Positions 35,823-45,719 of a stretch of DNA of 64,000 bases are shown here, one piece after another. Positions within the stretch are counted from its first letter, which is position 1, and each line of letters starts with the position of its first letter. This DNA comes from Orbilia blumenaviensis. Its lineage: Eukaryota > Ascomycota > Orbiliomycetes > Orbiliales > Orbiliaceae. The translations under genes and the position numbers were made by a program. The stretch spans positions 62,001 through 126,000 of the forward strand of contig JAVHNS010000020.1 of NCBI GenBank assembly GCA_036872755.1. Reading direction: 5' to 3'. The notes beneath the pieces are model-generated. The model saw nothing but the letters and a program-made list of their open reading frames with translations, did no database searches and was not told where the DNA came from.

Positions 35823-36723
35823 ATTGGAGTATGGTATATTGGGTTGGAGTATTGGCATGATGCCGTTGGATTGGTGGATGGCGTTTTTTTTGTATAACAT
35901 TGCGGAGTCATTAGTCTTTTTTTACAGAGTGAGGCGCAAGAGGCGCTCAACTTTGGTTAGTTTATAGAGGTTCTGTTTATTACACCTAGTCCAATACTAA
36001 GACTAGATTATTACTATTATCGATATCGCTGAGGATAGGACAAGTAACTTGAGACAAATCTGTATGGCTGATACGGCTATAAAATTGACAAAAATGAAGG
36101 TGTAAAGCTTTACAATTTAAAGAGACAAATGTATGAAACCGCTATATATGACGATGTCGATATAGGAATAACGCAATTCATGCAGGATCTATAAGAAAGG
36201 AAGTACAACTAAGCACACACAGGACTGGGTTAAATCATCCAGTCTTGACAGGCTAGAGTATATATGCAACTTGTTCCGTATTAATATCCTCCGGAAACAC
36301 CAAAACTCCTGGCTCAATAATTAATGTAAAAAAGTGGTAGTTATGAAGGAAAGTGGGTATCGAATGAGACACCGGACCGGTCCGAGCCGATAATATAGAT
36401 CTATAATCTTTGGTCGCATGCATGCTGGCGTCTAAATTCTGTATCGTAGCCGGGCTGGAACAATCGTGCCACCCGGTCTAAACGCATTGAGAGAACGTAG
36501 CAGAGCATTCGCGTCGCAGTTATATCGAATATACCGGTCAAATCGCAGAAGAGTATCAAGAAGTTTTTTTGGTAATGCTATACTAAAATATGAGCCAAAA
36601 AAATTAGTCTCGTCGCCTTCTCAATTCCCACGGATTTTATATGATCTGGTAGAGAGTAAAAAAACATACCCATCATGATTCAACTTTCGTGTGCACAAAA
36701 GCCCAAGTGGACCCTGCACCACC
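35591..36723. other. Intergenic region with pyrimidine tract and poly(T)
   Basis: From 35625 to 35783 the plus strand is almost pure T/C with TTTCCTTTGTATC-type repeats, ending in the poly(T) run. Open frames in this stretch are low-complexity shadows. The rest, to 36723, is AT-rich with no supported gene. Confidence 0.55.
35784..35820. repeat. Poly(T) tract, 37 T
   Basis: Thirty-seven consecutive T end a longer TTTCC/TTTGT pyrimidine region that starts shortly after the stop codon of the FSVSTNDW protein. Confidence 0.95.
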
Positions 36724-36972
36724 TCACACGAGCCACAACTGGGCTTTCGGACGCTCCTCCTGCGGACTTTTTGACCTCAACCCAGAAACCTGAAGTGTCA
36801 ACATGTTCATTTCGCTGCTGAGCGTCATGAACTCATTGTACAGGATTTCTAGCTCCGTCTCGCTCAACAATCCGGTCGCTTTGGCGGCTTTGTAACGGTT
36901 GAAGGCGTCAAGGCATAGCGTGCTCACGCTAGCCTGAATTTCGGCGGTAGGGAGTTTATTGCACCGTGGCAT
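36724..36972 (-). CDS. Small MPRC-type protein, copy 1
   Basis: Single exon, 82 aa, true ATG start. It begins MPRCNKLPTAEI and continues as two predicted helices, the second being SETELEILYNEFMTLSSE. The ending is short and charged. The same opening (MPRC-x-K-x-P-x-x-E) and the pattern of a second helix starting after an acidic pair and containing ILY/IYF occur in the gene at 55945-56166, so the two appear to be relatives. There is no signal peptide or membrane span. Two cysteines (C4 and another in the first helix). No known family is recognised. The shared layout with a distant copy in the same window makes it more likely real than a chance frame. Confidence 0.55.
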   Translation of the reverse strand: MPRCNKLPTAEIQASVSTLCLDAFNRYKAAKATGLLSETELEILYNEFMTLSSEMNMLTLQVSGLRSKSPQEERPKAQLWLV

Positions 36973-38063
36973 CGTGGATTTCTTTTTCCGAATTTCCTTT
37001 TATTTGGAGGCTTTCGGTGAAGGATCCTATGGGTTTTAAAAGGAAATACCGGGATTTATGTCCGCTTTTTTTGTGGATGTGTAAAACGAGGATTTTTACG
37101 TAAGAAGCACTCAAGTTCGTAAAGAAAGAGTAAAGGCGAGTTTTGGCTTGCGAGTAGCAGTAGCAGCAGTAGCAACGGCAACAGCAGTAGTAGTGGTGAC
37201 GAATGTAAAGGAGAGCATCGTGGGCAACGGAAAAAGAGTGGAAAAAAATATTTCCCTGGGACGTTCGTTTTCGTTCGAAAACGTCTTAACGGCTTTTTTC
37301 TTAGTTATCTGTCTGGGGTGTGGGTTCACTTTTTTTTTTTTTTTTTCGTTTACAAGGCCATGGTTACTGAAGATGTGGAAAAAAAAAGTGGAGGTTGTTT
37401 TGCCAAAGGGGAAGTCCACTGCAGGGCACTCGGGCGGCTTTTATATCTGGCTAGCCGGGTGCTGAGGACCCTGCCTTTGAGTCAGCCAGGAAAAAATCTT
37501 GAGCTCGGAGTCATTGGGGTTGTGGTATTTTTTGGACGGCAACGCGGTTTGGGGGGTAGATTGGTTTCCTCGTTACTGTGTAACTCGCGGCTAAATCTGG
37601 GTTCGGACCTTACTTCAAAATGTGGACCGGGCCTGGCGACAGAGTGAAAAGTAAGTTTATTCCCCTTTCCTCTAGACGCAAGGTTAATACAATAATATAT
37701 AAAGTGAGACAACGACTGGCTGTCAATTGAAATACTTAATGTAATCTACTGGGCCAAAACAGTGCTGGTATTGCCCGGCCGGCCAATATGAACTCTACTA
37801 TATTATTTTACGCGGGGGAGCTTCTAGACTCTCCAACCGCAAGCATACACCTTGCTATATTCACTATCGAGTATCACGTTCTATACCTATACAGGCGGTA
37901 CATTCACGGACACTACAATCAGTAGTACCCCCCCGACCTCGACCTACCAGCTTACTATCCTACTCCTTCCCTAAATTCGATTACCTAAGACATATCCTGA
38001 TATAAAACCTCTACTTTACCTTTCCAAGACTCTTCTTTCGACAGATACACCATAACATCTAAA
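36973..38063. other. Intergenic region, divergent promoters
   Basis: Lies between two genes transcribed away from each other (the MPRC-type gene at 36724 and the gene at 38064). No supported gene. It contains a T-rich run at 37328-37347 and short CAGTAG/AGCAGT repeats at about 37155-37195. Confidence 0.5.
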
Positions 38064-38642
38064 ATGAGCCAAGTACTATCCTTTAAGGAATGGTGCCTCC
38101 ATCTCTTTTACGGAACTCTCCCGTTCACGTTTTGGATGACAATCTTCTGTGTCGCATGGCATTACACCGACAAGCTTAAGGCTATTGCCGCTGTCATACT
38201 CTCTTATGTTGTTCCCTGCTGGGACATAGACTTGGAAGATTCGGACGACGACGACGAATCAGACTACGGTTCTCAGCTGGGATCAAGACGTTACCAGCCT
38301 ATACCAAAATCAAAACGTTTCAACTATTTAGAAAGCGAAGAGTTAGCAAGACTGAAAGATCGTTGGTTTGAACGATATTGCTCCGCGGAGCTCCTGGCTG
38401 ATCCGGTCAGATACAGAAAGTTTGTGAAGATGTTGCGGGGGGAGGATAGTGACAGCGATGAAGACGAAGTTGAGGATACCATTGGGGATACCATTGGGAA
38501 TAGAATTAAGCAAAGAAGAGCTGCTGCTGCTGCACTGAACACTGGGGGCTATGGCATCGACGAAGGTTCCCCCGGCGAAGGTTCGAGCAGTGGAGCGGTT
38601 AGGAGGCGGGGCCCGGGACGGCCTCGCAAGAATTCGAAATAA
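38064..38642 (+). CDS. Unrecognised protein with membrane segments and C-terminal AT-hook
   Basis: Single exon, 192 aa, ATG in an AAAATGAGC context. Residues about 12-32 and 37-54 are hydrophobic (LFYGTLPFTFWMTIF and AAVILSYVVPCW), like one or two membrane helices. An acidic Asp-rich stretch follows (DSDDDDESDYG), then a charged helical region and a second acidic stretch. The last residues, RRRGPGRPRKNSK, have the GRP core and basic flanks of an AT-hook, a minor-groove DNA-binding motif. The combination of membrane anchor and AT-hook is unusual; it could tether chromatin to the nuclear envelope, but that is inference. No family is recognised. Confidence 0.65.
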   Translation: MSQVLSFKEWCLHLFYGTLPFTFWMTIFCVAWHYTDKLKAIAAVILSYVVPCWDIDLEDSDDDDESDYGSQLGSRRYQPIPKSKRFNYLESEELARLKDRWFERYCSAELLADPVRYRKFVKMLRGEDSDSDEDEVEDTIGDTIGNRIKQRRAAAAALNTGGYGIDEGSPGEGSSSGAVRRRGPGRPRKNSK

Positions 38643-39916
38643 ATCGGCCCCGTACGTTAGTATGATCTATCTTCTGTAGCAAATATCTAGTGCTAACCAT
38701 TTTAATTAGAAGGAATCCTCGAATTTTATAGCGACTAAATACAGGTATTTCTGCGCAACCTAGGCCCGAAGTGCATGCATGCATGCAGCTAATCTTGCTA
38801 ACCTTCTTATGGGTGCCAAGGCGGATTCAAGCTCTACTATCACTCCCAATCAGTCGCCGCCATCGTCATACGCACCTTTCCTTTATATATTAAACAAAGG
38901 CCGCGATAAGTATGGCCTGCTCGATTCTATTCTTTTCGTAAAATTCATGGCACCCAAACCCCAATGTGTTTCGAAAAGGTCATTATGAAGTATTCGATTA
39001 GGTTGTTTGTTCTCTCTTTGATCAAATTTTGTTTGTTGCCGGTTATCTGTTTAAGCTGGCAAAGGCTCATGACGTTCGGAATGGCTATTGATCTTGAATA
39101 ACCTCATTCTACTTTACCTTTCCTTTTTTTTCCCCCCTTCTCTTTTGTAACGACCCCGATTTTCGATTATCGGCGGATCCCGAGATGCCAGTTTGGTACA
39201 ATAACATCTTCGCCTCCCTCCTATGAATGCACGAAGTTCCGTGATTGAAGCCTGCATTGCGGGTCGCATCGAATTCGCATATTAGCCCTAGGCTCATATT
39301 CACTTCCATGACTCTGCAAAACAAAACAGATTTTATCAACAAACCACAACGAAATCAATGAATAGATTATGATTCTAAGTTATTCATGATGTTATCTAAT
39401 CATCATGTTAATTACCCGTATTACAATCAAGATCCCTGATCTCGAAACGGAACTATCCCCTTTTCGAAGCCTTCTGGAATTCCCAAAACCGTCCGAGCCA
39501 AGCCATGATTCATGATCACGCTTCCGACACAAGACGGCCTTTGATGTCATCTGCATCCAAATCATTCGATAGTAAACCTGCTTGAAGGCCCTATAGTAAC
39601 CATGCTACGGAATATTTTCGCCACGGTAGTCTCGTCGTTTATTAATACACCCGCTGAGGTCAGTTTTTTGTTACATTCCTTTAGCTTTAGATGCGATTCG
39701 ATTCGCGAATTCACTGGTCCCAGAACTCGCAGCCCCCTTTCCTCTAGCGCTTCTTCCCCTGACCTTTGATCAGCAGCAAAAAAGGCTTCTGTCAAAAACA
39801 TCAAACGTTGCATTTTTCGGAGTACAACGCAAAGTTCTATATACCCAACCCCACCATATATTTAAGCCTTCCATATCCGCTCTTGAGTTTTTTTCCCTTC
39901 TTATTCATCATTAACA
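38643..39916. other. Intergenic region upstream of the acyltransferase
   Basis: No strong gene. A minus-strand frame of 83 codons with an ATG (39562-39813) is possible but unsupported. A short CATG repeat lies at 38773-38786. The last 100 bases, with TATATTTAAG near 39857, are the likely promoter of the acyltransferase. Confidence 0.45.
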
Positions 39917-41344
39917 ATGCTTCAGCCAGTCGCTCCTGAGCCAATCTTTGAAATGGCTGACAGCGAATATCTGGATGACTTTGCCCTAGATATCTTTGGT
40001 CAACAAGGTACTCCAGTGTATACGCAGATATGCATGATATACACCCTCCCCGACGAGTCTCCCATATGGTATACTAGTATCATAGAAATACTCCAATCTG
40101 GGCTTGAACGGCTTTCCACCAGCTTTCCCTGGGTAGCCGGGCAGGTTTCTAACGATTATGTTGCAACTGGGAACTCCGGTGTCTATAAGATCAAGTATCT
40201 TGATGAGGTACCCCGCTTGACCGTCAAAGACCTCCGAGGCGACTCGGAGGCCCCCACCATGGAACAGCTACGCCGAGGGAACTTTCCGTTCCGGCTTTTG
40301 GATGAGTCGGTTATTTGCCCGCAGAACACACTAATACTGCCTCGGACTGAGCCGCAACCTGTCTGTCTGGTGCAGGCAACTTTCATCGAGGGGGGTCTGA
40401 TATTTTGTTTCCTTGGTCACCATGCTGTAATGGACGGAATTGGTGAAGCAGTTGTTATGAAGCTTTTGAATAAAGCTTGCCGCAAGGAACAATTTACGGA
40501 CGACGAGATTATGATCGGCAATGCCCCCCGGAAGGATATTATCCCGTTGCTGGACGACGATGTTGAAGTCGGGTCAGAGTTAAGTCACCAGTTATTCGCT
40601 TTACCTTCCACCCCACCTCCACCTCCACCATTGCCAAAGGGTGCGAGCGCGAGTCCCTCCAGGGCACCCAGGTTCTTTTGGGCGTATTTCATCTTCAGCG
40701 GGGAGGCCTTGGCAGAGCTGAAGGCTTCGGCGAGTGAATCTCTTACCTCAGGCTACATCTCGACCGATGATTGCCTGACGGCTTTCATCTGGCAATCGGT
40801 TACAAAAGCGCGTCTCCCTCGCCTCCGATCGTCGGACAAGGTCACACTCGCTCGGGCTATTAACGCCAGGCCGTACTTGGGCCTTCCGCCGAACTATCCC
40901 GGTGTCGTGACGAATATGACCTATCATCATTCCACTACCGAACAGCTCGTCGGTCACGACTTGGGCAGTGTCGCTACCAACTTACGCGCGGAAATCGATC
41001 CGAAAACTTCGAACTTGACGCATATGACCAAGGCATTCGCAACATATCTCCATCGTGCGGAAGACAAGACATCGATCAACCTAAGTGCGACGTTGGATCT
41101 ATCTAAGGATATTATGATCAGCTCGTGGGGAAAGCTCAATACTTACGATTTAGACTTCGGATTCGGAATTGGGAAACCGAAAGCTGTGAGACGGCCGCAG
41201 TTTACCCCTCTGGAGAGTTTGATGTATTTATTGCCGAAGAGGTCCGATGGCGAGATGGTGCTGGCGCTGTGTTTGAGGGAGGAGGATATGGATAGGTTGA
41301 AGAATGATGCGGAGTTTATTAAGTATGGGAAGTATGTAGTGTGA
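39917..41344 (+). CDS. BAHD-family acyltransferase, trichothecene 3-O-acetyltransferase-like
   Basis: Single exon, 475 aa. BAHD enzymes move an acyl group from acyl-CoA to an alcohol or amine. The catalytic HXXXD is at H169-D173 in HHAVMDG, and the structural DFGFG is at residues 413-417 in LDFGFGIGKP; both are intact and at the expected distances. The length fits the family. Fungal relatives acetylate secondary metabolites or detoxify them, and the similarity to trichothecene 3-O-acetyltransferase-type proteins is by family only; no trichothecene pathway gene is nearby. It has no signal peptide, so it is likely cytosolic. Neighbours give no clue: an AT-hook protein upstream, an unrecognised small gene on the other strand downstream. 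The substrate cannot be told from sequence. Confidence 0.88.
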   Translation: MLQPVAPEPIFEMADSEYLDDFALDIFGQQGTPVYTQICMIYTLPDESPIWYTSIIEILQSGLERLSTSFPWVAGQVSNDYVATGNSGVYKIKYLDEVPRLTVKDLRGDSEAPTMEQLRRGNFPFRLLDESVICPQNTLILPRTEPQPVCLVQATFIEGGLIFCFLGHHAVMDGIGEAVVMKLLNKACRKEQFTDDEIMIGNAPRKDIIPLLDDDVEVGSELSHQLFALPSTPPPPPPLPKGASASPSRAPRFFWAYFIFSGEALAELKASASESLTSGYISTDDCLTAFIWQSVTKARLPRLRSSDKVTLARAINARPYLGLPPNYPGVVTNMTYHHSTTEQLVGHDLGSVATNLRAEIDPKTSNLTHMTKAFATYLHRAEDKTSINLSATLDLSKDIMISSWGKLNTYDLDFGFGIGKPKAVRRPQFTPLESLMYLLPKRSDGEMVLALCLREEDMDRLKNDAEFIKYGKYVV

Positions 41345-41752
41345 TTCATGCGAGTGCATGGTTGGCCCCCCCATATAATGTTGGTTCCACAGCCAAGGGT
41401 TTTTTATTTCTGAATGACGTTGAATGCAGGGGGGCTTTGTTTTTTTTTGAAGCTGGGATTGGTCGGTTGGTCGGGTTTATTGTTCGAATCTAGATTTCCT
41501 TTGTTCGAAGCGCTCGCTCGTTATTCAATCTTAATCGGTTACCCTTTGCGGTTGTATATAATCGTTTTTACACCATGTACCTAGGAATAACCCAGTTTCG
41601 GTAGTTTATTGAGATTATTGCGTCACGATCGTACGATAATAGTGATTTGTAGTCGTAGGGTTAATCTCATGAGATTTGATCGATTGACTATGAAGAAACA
41701 GAATTGGGATCCATATATTATTATATACCTTCCTCCCCCCAATGGACCTGGC
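41345..41752. other. Convergent intergenic region
   Basis: Between the acyltransferase stop codon and the 3' end of the minus-strand gene at 41753. No supported gene; T-rich on the plus strand near 41440. Confidence 0.5.
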
Positions 41753-42380
41753 TTAGCTCCTCCTGCGTACGGAAAAAATGTATTTCGGAACACCTCTCTC
41801 GTCGAAAGTCTCCTCAACATCGCCTTCGTAAGCATCTTCGTCAATATCATTGACCTCCCCATTTACGTCTTGGTCCCCATCCTCAGAACAGCTCCACTCA
41901 AACCCAACAATCGGGCAATCCTGCAACCTCATCCCGGGGGTAATTATCAACCATCCCATTTGCGTATTTATATATCTCGACGGATTCTCCGGATCCCCCA
42001 CTATGACTGTCCATCGCGCCGACTCATACGGGTAGATGTCGTCGACAGAAGAGGGGCTGCACACGCCGTTGCCGCGTATTCCCGGTCCGGCCGTCAAAGC
42101 TTGAAGCTTTCGGTCTGTTTGGTTGGAGATTATGATCACAGCGATCCTCTGCGGAGAGTCTGAAATCGGAGTCTGGGGCTCTGAGATCGGGGTCTGCGGC
42201 TCATGGTCCTCTGTTTTTGAGATGTTAGACGAAGAATTACATAAGAAAACGTTAGGTGCCGAGGTATGGAGGGGTAGATAAGTGTGAACTTTTTTTTTTT
42301 TTTTCTCTTCAATCTTCTCTTCCTTTAATTTTTAATTTTATTTTTCCTCAACATCGATTCGACCGACTTACCGACTCCAT
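41753..42380 (-). CDS. Putative small unrecognised protein with 9-nt first coding exon
   Basis: Proposed as complement(41753-42208, 42372-42380), 154 aa. The long frame has no upstream ATG: it stays open on the minus strand through two EPQTPIS repeats. On the minus strand at 42380, ATG-GAG-TCG is followed at once by a perfect GTAAGT donor; a CTAAC branch site and tandem CAG/AG acceptor lie at about 42229-42209. Using the second AG (exon from 42208) joins in phase 0. Using the first AG would shift the frame to an early stop, so the join is uncertain. The protein is acidic toward its C-terminus (DGDQDVNGEVNDIDEDAYEGD) with Cys and Trp in the centre (WTVIVGDPENPSRY, FEWSC). No family is recognised. 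Confidence 0.45.
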
Positions 42381-43261
42381 GATCCGGGGTTGCTTGGTAC
42401 ATCTTTGGGCTCACGGGGTTACGTAGCTTAACGCTGCTGGCCGACGGTGGAGCGGCAGCATTATATTCACTGTCGCATGTTCAAAAGATGAAAGGGTATC
42501 TACGGGTTTTGCGCCTTTTAGGTCCCCTGCTTCCCTTTTTTTTTTTTTTTTTCTTCTTGTTCTGAGCTCTCGAATGTTTCTCGACTCTTTATCCAGAATT
42601 TGGTCTCTCTCTCTCTCTCTTTTTTTTTTTGTTAGCGACGGACTGGGATAATGCGGAAAAAGTAAGCACTTACATGTCAGTGCTACCATGAGGCGCTGCT
42701 CATGTAGGTAACACTACTAAGCTTTAAGCTTTTAAGCTAGAATTCCGGTGGCACCAGACCGTTGGAGCTCTGCTAAATTAATAATGTCTTTGCTAGGTTC
42801 CCTTTTGCGGATATCTTGGGCAATAAGCTTGATATGTCGACACTGCACCGACGGGGAACGCCGTCGTCGAATGCCGTTAATTAAAAGAAATCCGCATACT
42901 GCTCACTAAGGTATCATTGGATATTGTAGTATGTATTTGTAACTGGATTGAGCTCCGCATGAAATTTCCAAAAACCCCCCCGCCATATCACACGATCGGG
43001 AGGTTCTCCACGTCTTTGGTCCGACTTAACTTACACAGGCTAGTCGACTCGAGCTCGAGATCTGGGATACCCACTCGAGCACTTGACTCTCCAGAACCCA
43101 ACCCCTACCTAGTCGTCTATATATATCAAATCACTAGCTTCATTACAAATTTTACATTTGATATACCTTAAAGTATATACCCACTTAATCATCTACTACA
43201 AAGTACAAAGTTACCCCTCTCGAGATCTCCAGGTACCTAGGTCTCGTTCGCACAAAAGAGA
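42381..43261. other. Intergenic region upstream of the MPCA cluster
   Basis: No supported gene. It contains T runs at 42536-42552 and a (CT)n run near 42605-42620. TATATATATC at about 43119-43128 lies upstream of the first MPCA gene and could be a TATA element. Confidence 0.5.
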
Positions 43262-43531
43262 ATGCCATGCGCCGGCCCCTATCTCCCGGATGAAATCTAC
43301 CTCACAAACCCCCACGAGCCGAGTAGGACTCAATACTTTCTCCACCATGGCTGGCCGCGCTACTGGGCCGTCCGCCTGGCCCGACATCCACTCAATTACA
43401 AAAATTGGCTCCGGGCTTACAGGGTACGACCGTTTGCGTGTCGGGAACATGAATTCCTTAGCCAATTGGAGCAAAGGGACCTTGAAGTGGTTATTCAGAA
43501 CCTTATGAATCAGTCTAATACTTCAGCGTAA
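43262..43531 (+). CDS. Small MPCA-type protein, copy 1
   Basis: Single exon, 89 aa, ATG at 43262. It begins MPCAGPYLPDEIYLT, has FLHHGW at about residues 26-31, a tryptophan-leucine-x-alanine-tyrosine motif (NWLRAY) and an F-x-C motif (FACREHEF), then a Glu/Gln-rich helical end. All of these recur in order in three more genes within 5 kb on the same strand. The residue spacing, not the DNA, is conserved between copies, so selection has acted on the protein. There is no signal peptide or membrane span, which suggests an intracellular protein. Conserved Cys3 and the later Cys could pair or bind metal. The function is unknown. Confidence 0.7.
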   Translation: MPCAGPYLPDEIYLTNPHEPSRTQYFLHHGWPRYWAVRLARHPLNYKNWLRAYRVRPFACREHEFLSQLEQRDLEVVIQNLMNQSNTSA

Positions 43532-44129
43532 GAGGGATATACTCCATTTTTCTTTTGCATTTTGATGGAGATACTCCGTAGGCTGCTGCAATACACCTTT
43601 ATTATCGTCTAGCGGGGTTTAAATTTTCAGCTTACTGATCACTATATTTGAGTTGCCGAATCGATAGGCCTATTAGCCGTGTAAGGCCGCCTCCAGGGGC
43701 ACGGTTTAGCTTTGTCGAGAAAACCCCATGAGCTTCTTAGCTGCTTAAGCCAGCCAGGCTTTCAAGGTAAATGGCGACATGTGGCAGGCCAACGCCTCTG
43801 GTCATTCTCAGCCGGAAATCGTATTTCCGATCAATAGACTGTGACCTGCAACTGTCGATATAAATTCCGCACTATGATAAATTCTACTAGCTATCTTTAC
43901 TTACCTAGTCATTGGCATGCACTGTTCGAAACAAACTCCCTCCAACATTACACCCCATCAGCCTAACAGAGATTTCGTCTCTTAAATTGACTTTCCATCA
44001 ACCTATTACCGCACGTTTAAATCCATAGATATATCAATCCGGCACTATCACCGATTTAACAATTACTTCTCCATTCCTCAAGCTACATATATATACCCAA
44101 GTATATATATAAATTTTTTTTAAAAAAAA
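43532..44129. other. Spacer between MPCA copies 1 and 2
   Basis: No supported gene. AT-rich near the next ATG: TATATATA words at about 44086-44113, then an eight-to-nine A run directly before the start codon at 44130. Confidence 0.5.
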
Positions 44130-44384
44130 ATGCCGTGCGCCGGGCCTTATCTCCCAAATCGCATATGCCTAACGTACAGGCCCGGAGAGTCCTCGGATGT
44201 CATCTACTTTCTTCGCCATGGTTGGAGACACCCAAATGCCGTTTCTTTAACCATGATAGACGCACCATGTGACTGGCTTATGGCTTATGATATGGCGATG
44301 TTCGAATGCCAACAGATACAGCAAAAATGCGACCTCGACTACAACATATTTTTGTTTCAAAATCCAGAGTTCCGGCGCACTTGA
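44130..44384 (+). CDS. Small MPCA-type protein, copy 2
   Basis: Single exon, 84 aa, the shortest copy. It starts MPCAGPYLPNRICLT and has YFLRHGW, DWLMAY and FECQQ in the family's order and spacing. The C-terminus is shorter and different from the others (DYNIFLFQNPEF). The ATG follows an A run directly, with TATATATAAA only about 20 bases upstream. If that is the TATA box the leader would be extremely short, so a more distant element probably directs transcription. An extra Cys is present in the hydrophobic stretch before DWL. Confidence 0.7.
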   Translation: MPCAGPYLPNRICLTYRPGESSDVIYFLRHGWRHPNAVSLTMIDAPCDWLMAYDMAMFECQQIQQKCDLDYNIFLFQNPEFRRT

Positions 44385-44777
44385 ACACTCATCTGGTGTT
44401 TCTTTCGGCCTTTTTGTTTTGTTTTGTTTTGTTTTGTTTTGTAGAAAAAAAGGTCGACAGATTGTGCACCCTATGACGACGAATCAAATGTCGACGCTTG
44501 TAAAACAGGACAGCTAAGGATTTTTGGGGGGCCTGGGAAATCGACGAGTAATTTGCATATTTGGCTGTCAATATTTACTTATGAATCAACGACATTAATC
44601 GACAGGGTGGAATGAGTGGCTTGCAGCCTCGCCCCCGCCTTCGTCATGTCACCAAAATATCAAACCAACAAACATCATCCCATCGCGATATCGCAACAAC
44701 TAGCTAATTAAGAAAGGCTCGGGGAAAGAAAAATACAAACTTGTACAAAGCGTTTTTAAACCCAAGGTATAGGAGTG
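44385..44777. other. Spacer with (GTTTT) repeats
   Basis: Between MPCA copy 2 and the F-box gene. It contains five perfect GTTTT units at 44416-44440, probably in the 3' untranslated region of copy 2. No gene is supported. Confidence 0.55.
44416..44440. repeat. Pentanucleotide microsatellite (GTTTT)5
   Basis: Five perfect GTTTT units about 30 bases past the stop codon of MPCA copy 2. Confidence 0.9.
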
Positions 44778-45578
44778 ATGGCATCTACGGCTAAGGTCGG
44801 AATCAGCTCCCTCCCATGCGAGATCCTCATTGAGATTCTCTGCTATCTGTCCGACATTGTGGATCAGCTGCATGCTAGCCATGTTTGCGCTCTTTGGGCG
44901 GATGCTCTTTCCTCACGGGCCTGTCAAAGAACCCGGTACATTTCACTCCGCCACGGGAAAGATGAGATCTTCCAAGTCCACAAGCTTCTGTATAACGAGC
45001 ACTACTCTCGGACTAAACAATCTGGTTCAGCCGATCTGACTAAATACACCCGCCGTTTTCTTTTCTCGTCTATCAACGTGTTTAAGCCTGAAGACCCGAC
45101 TTATAATCTCTGGGTTGAGAAAACGCCAGGCGGCACCGACCAACCTTCAGGATATGGGCATGTGCTTGAGAAGGAAAAACCTGTGCATCGACAGAACTTT
45201 CATCAAATCAACATCCCGCCGTCTCATCTGTTCCTCGACGACCCTGCGTTAATATTCTCAAATACATGGAAACCAAAAATAAATAGTCTTTACCGGGACT
45301 ACTGCACAGTCGTTGTTGCCTTTGCAAATCATTCCAGCCCTGCTCTTGATCTTTCCTTAATCTCGGCCAATGGGTTTCTTGATATCAACCCGGATGGGAC
45401 CATTCGCCAGTTGGTTATGAATGCGCTTTGGGAATTGAAGGACCTGGCTAACTCCGCACCGAAGAAACTGGCGGTGTATGATTACCCAGTTCGATTTTCG
45501 GTTCTGTCGAATCCGAGGTGTCCATCGGCTTCAGATTTTTATCCACCTCTTGTTCTTCGCGCGCGATTGGGGCGGTGA
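44778..45578 (+). CDS. F-box protein
   Basis: Single exon, 266 aa from the ATG at 44778. Residues about 9-48 form an F-box (SSLPCEILIEILCYLSDI.. VCALWADALSS), the module that binds SKP1 and so recruits targets to SCF ubiquitin ligases. The rest has no recognised repeat (no WD40, LRR or kelch), but the middle has several Phe/Tyr/Pro-rich segments that may be a substrate-binding domain. Fungal F-box genes are numerous and fast evolving. It sits between the second and third MPCA genes and ends 141 bases from the 3' end of the convergent gene at 45720. The C-terminus (..RARLGR) ends abruptly, so a further exon or shortening is possible. Confidence 0.75.
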   Translation: MASTAKVGISSLPCEILIEILCYLSDIVDQLHASHVCALWADALSSRACQRTRYISLRHGKDEIFQVHKLLYNEHYSRTKQSGSADLTKYTRRFLFSSINVFKPEDPTYNLWVEKTPGGTDQPSGYGHVLEKEKPVHRQNFHQINIPPSHLFLDDPALIFSNTWKPKINSLYRDYCTVVVAFANHSSPALDLSLISANGFLDINPDGTIRQLVMNALWELKDLANSAPKKLAVYDYPVRFSVLSNPRCPSASDFYPPLVLRARLGR

Positions 45579-45719
45579 GGCCGAGAGTATGTGGCTTTTG
45601 GGAAATTTATAATACTACTATCTTGACGGCGAGTCTGTGGTACCGACGTACTTTCGTAAGAGTTTGTATATGCATTCTGTATATTATACATGATACTGTA
45701 CTACGATAAAGCGATCAGT

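Noticed and set aside
35592..35900. Lys/Glu/Arg-rich minus-strand frames
   Set aside because: They are translations of the T/C-rich tract and poly(T) run, not genes.
39562..39813. 83-codon minus-strand frame upstream of the acyltransferase, with an ATG
   Set aside because: Composition is plausible, but there is no homologous copy, domain or promoter feature to support it; left as unproven.
41609..42163. 184-codon plus-strand frame
   Set aside because: Antisense to the putative gene at 41753-42208, begins without good context and shows no domain.
39917..42380. Idea of a mycotoxin or other metabolite cluster around the BAHD gene
   Set aside because: No polyketide synthase, NRPS, terpene synthase, P450 or transporter gene is found in the flanking 20 kb on either side.
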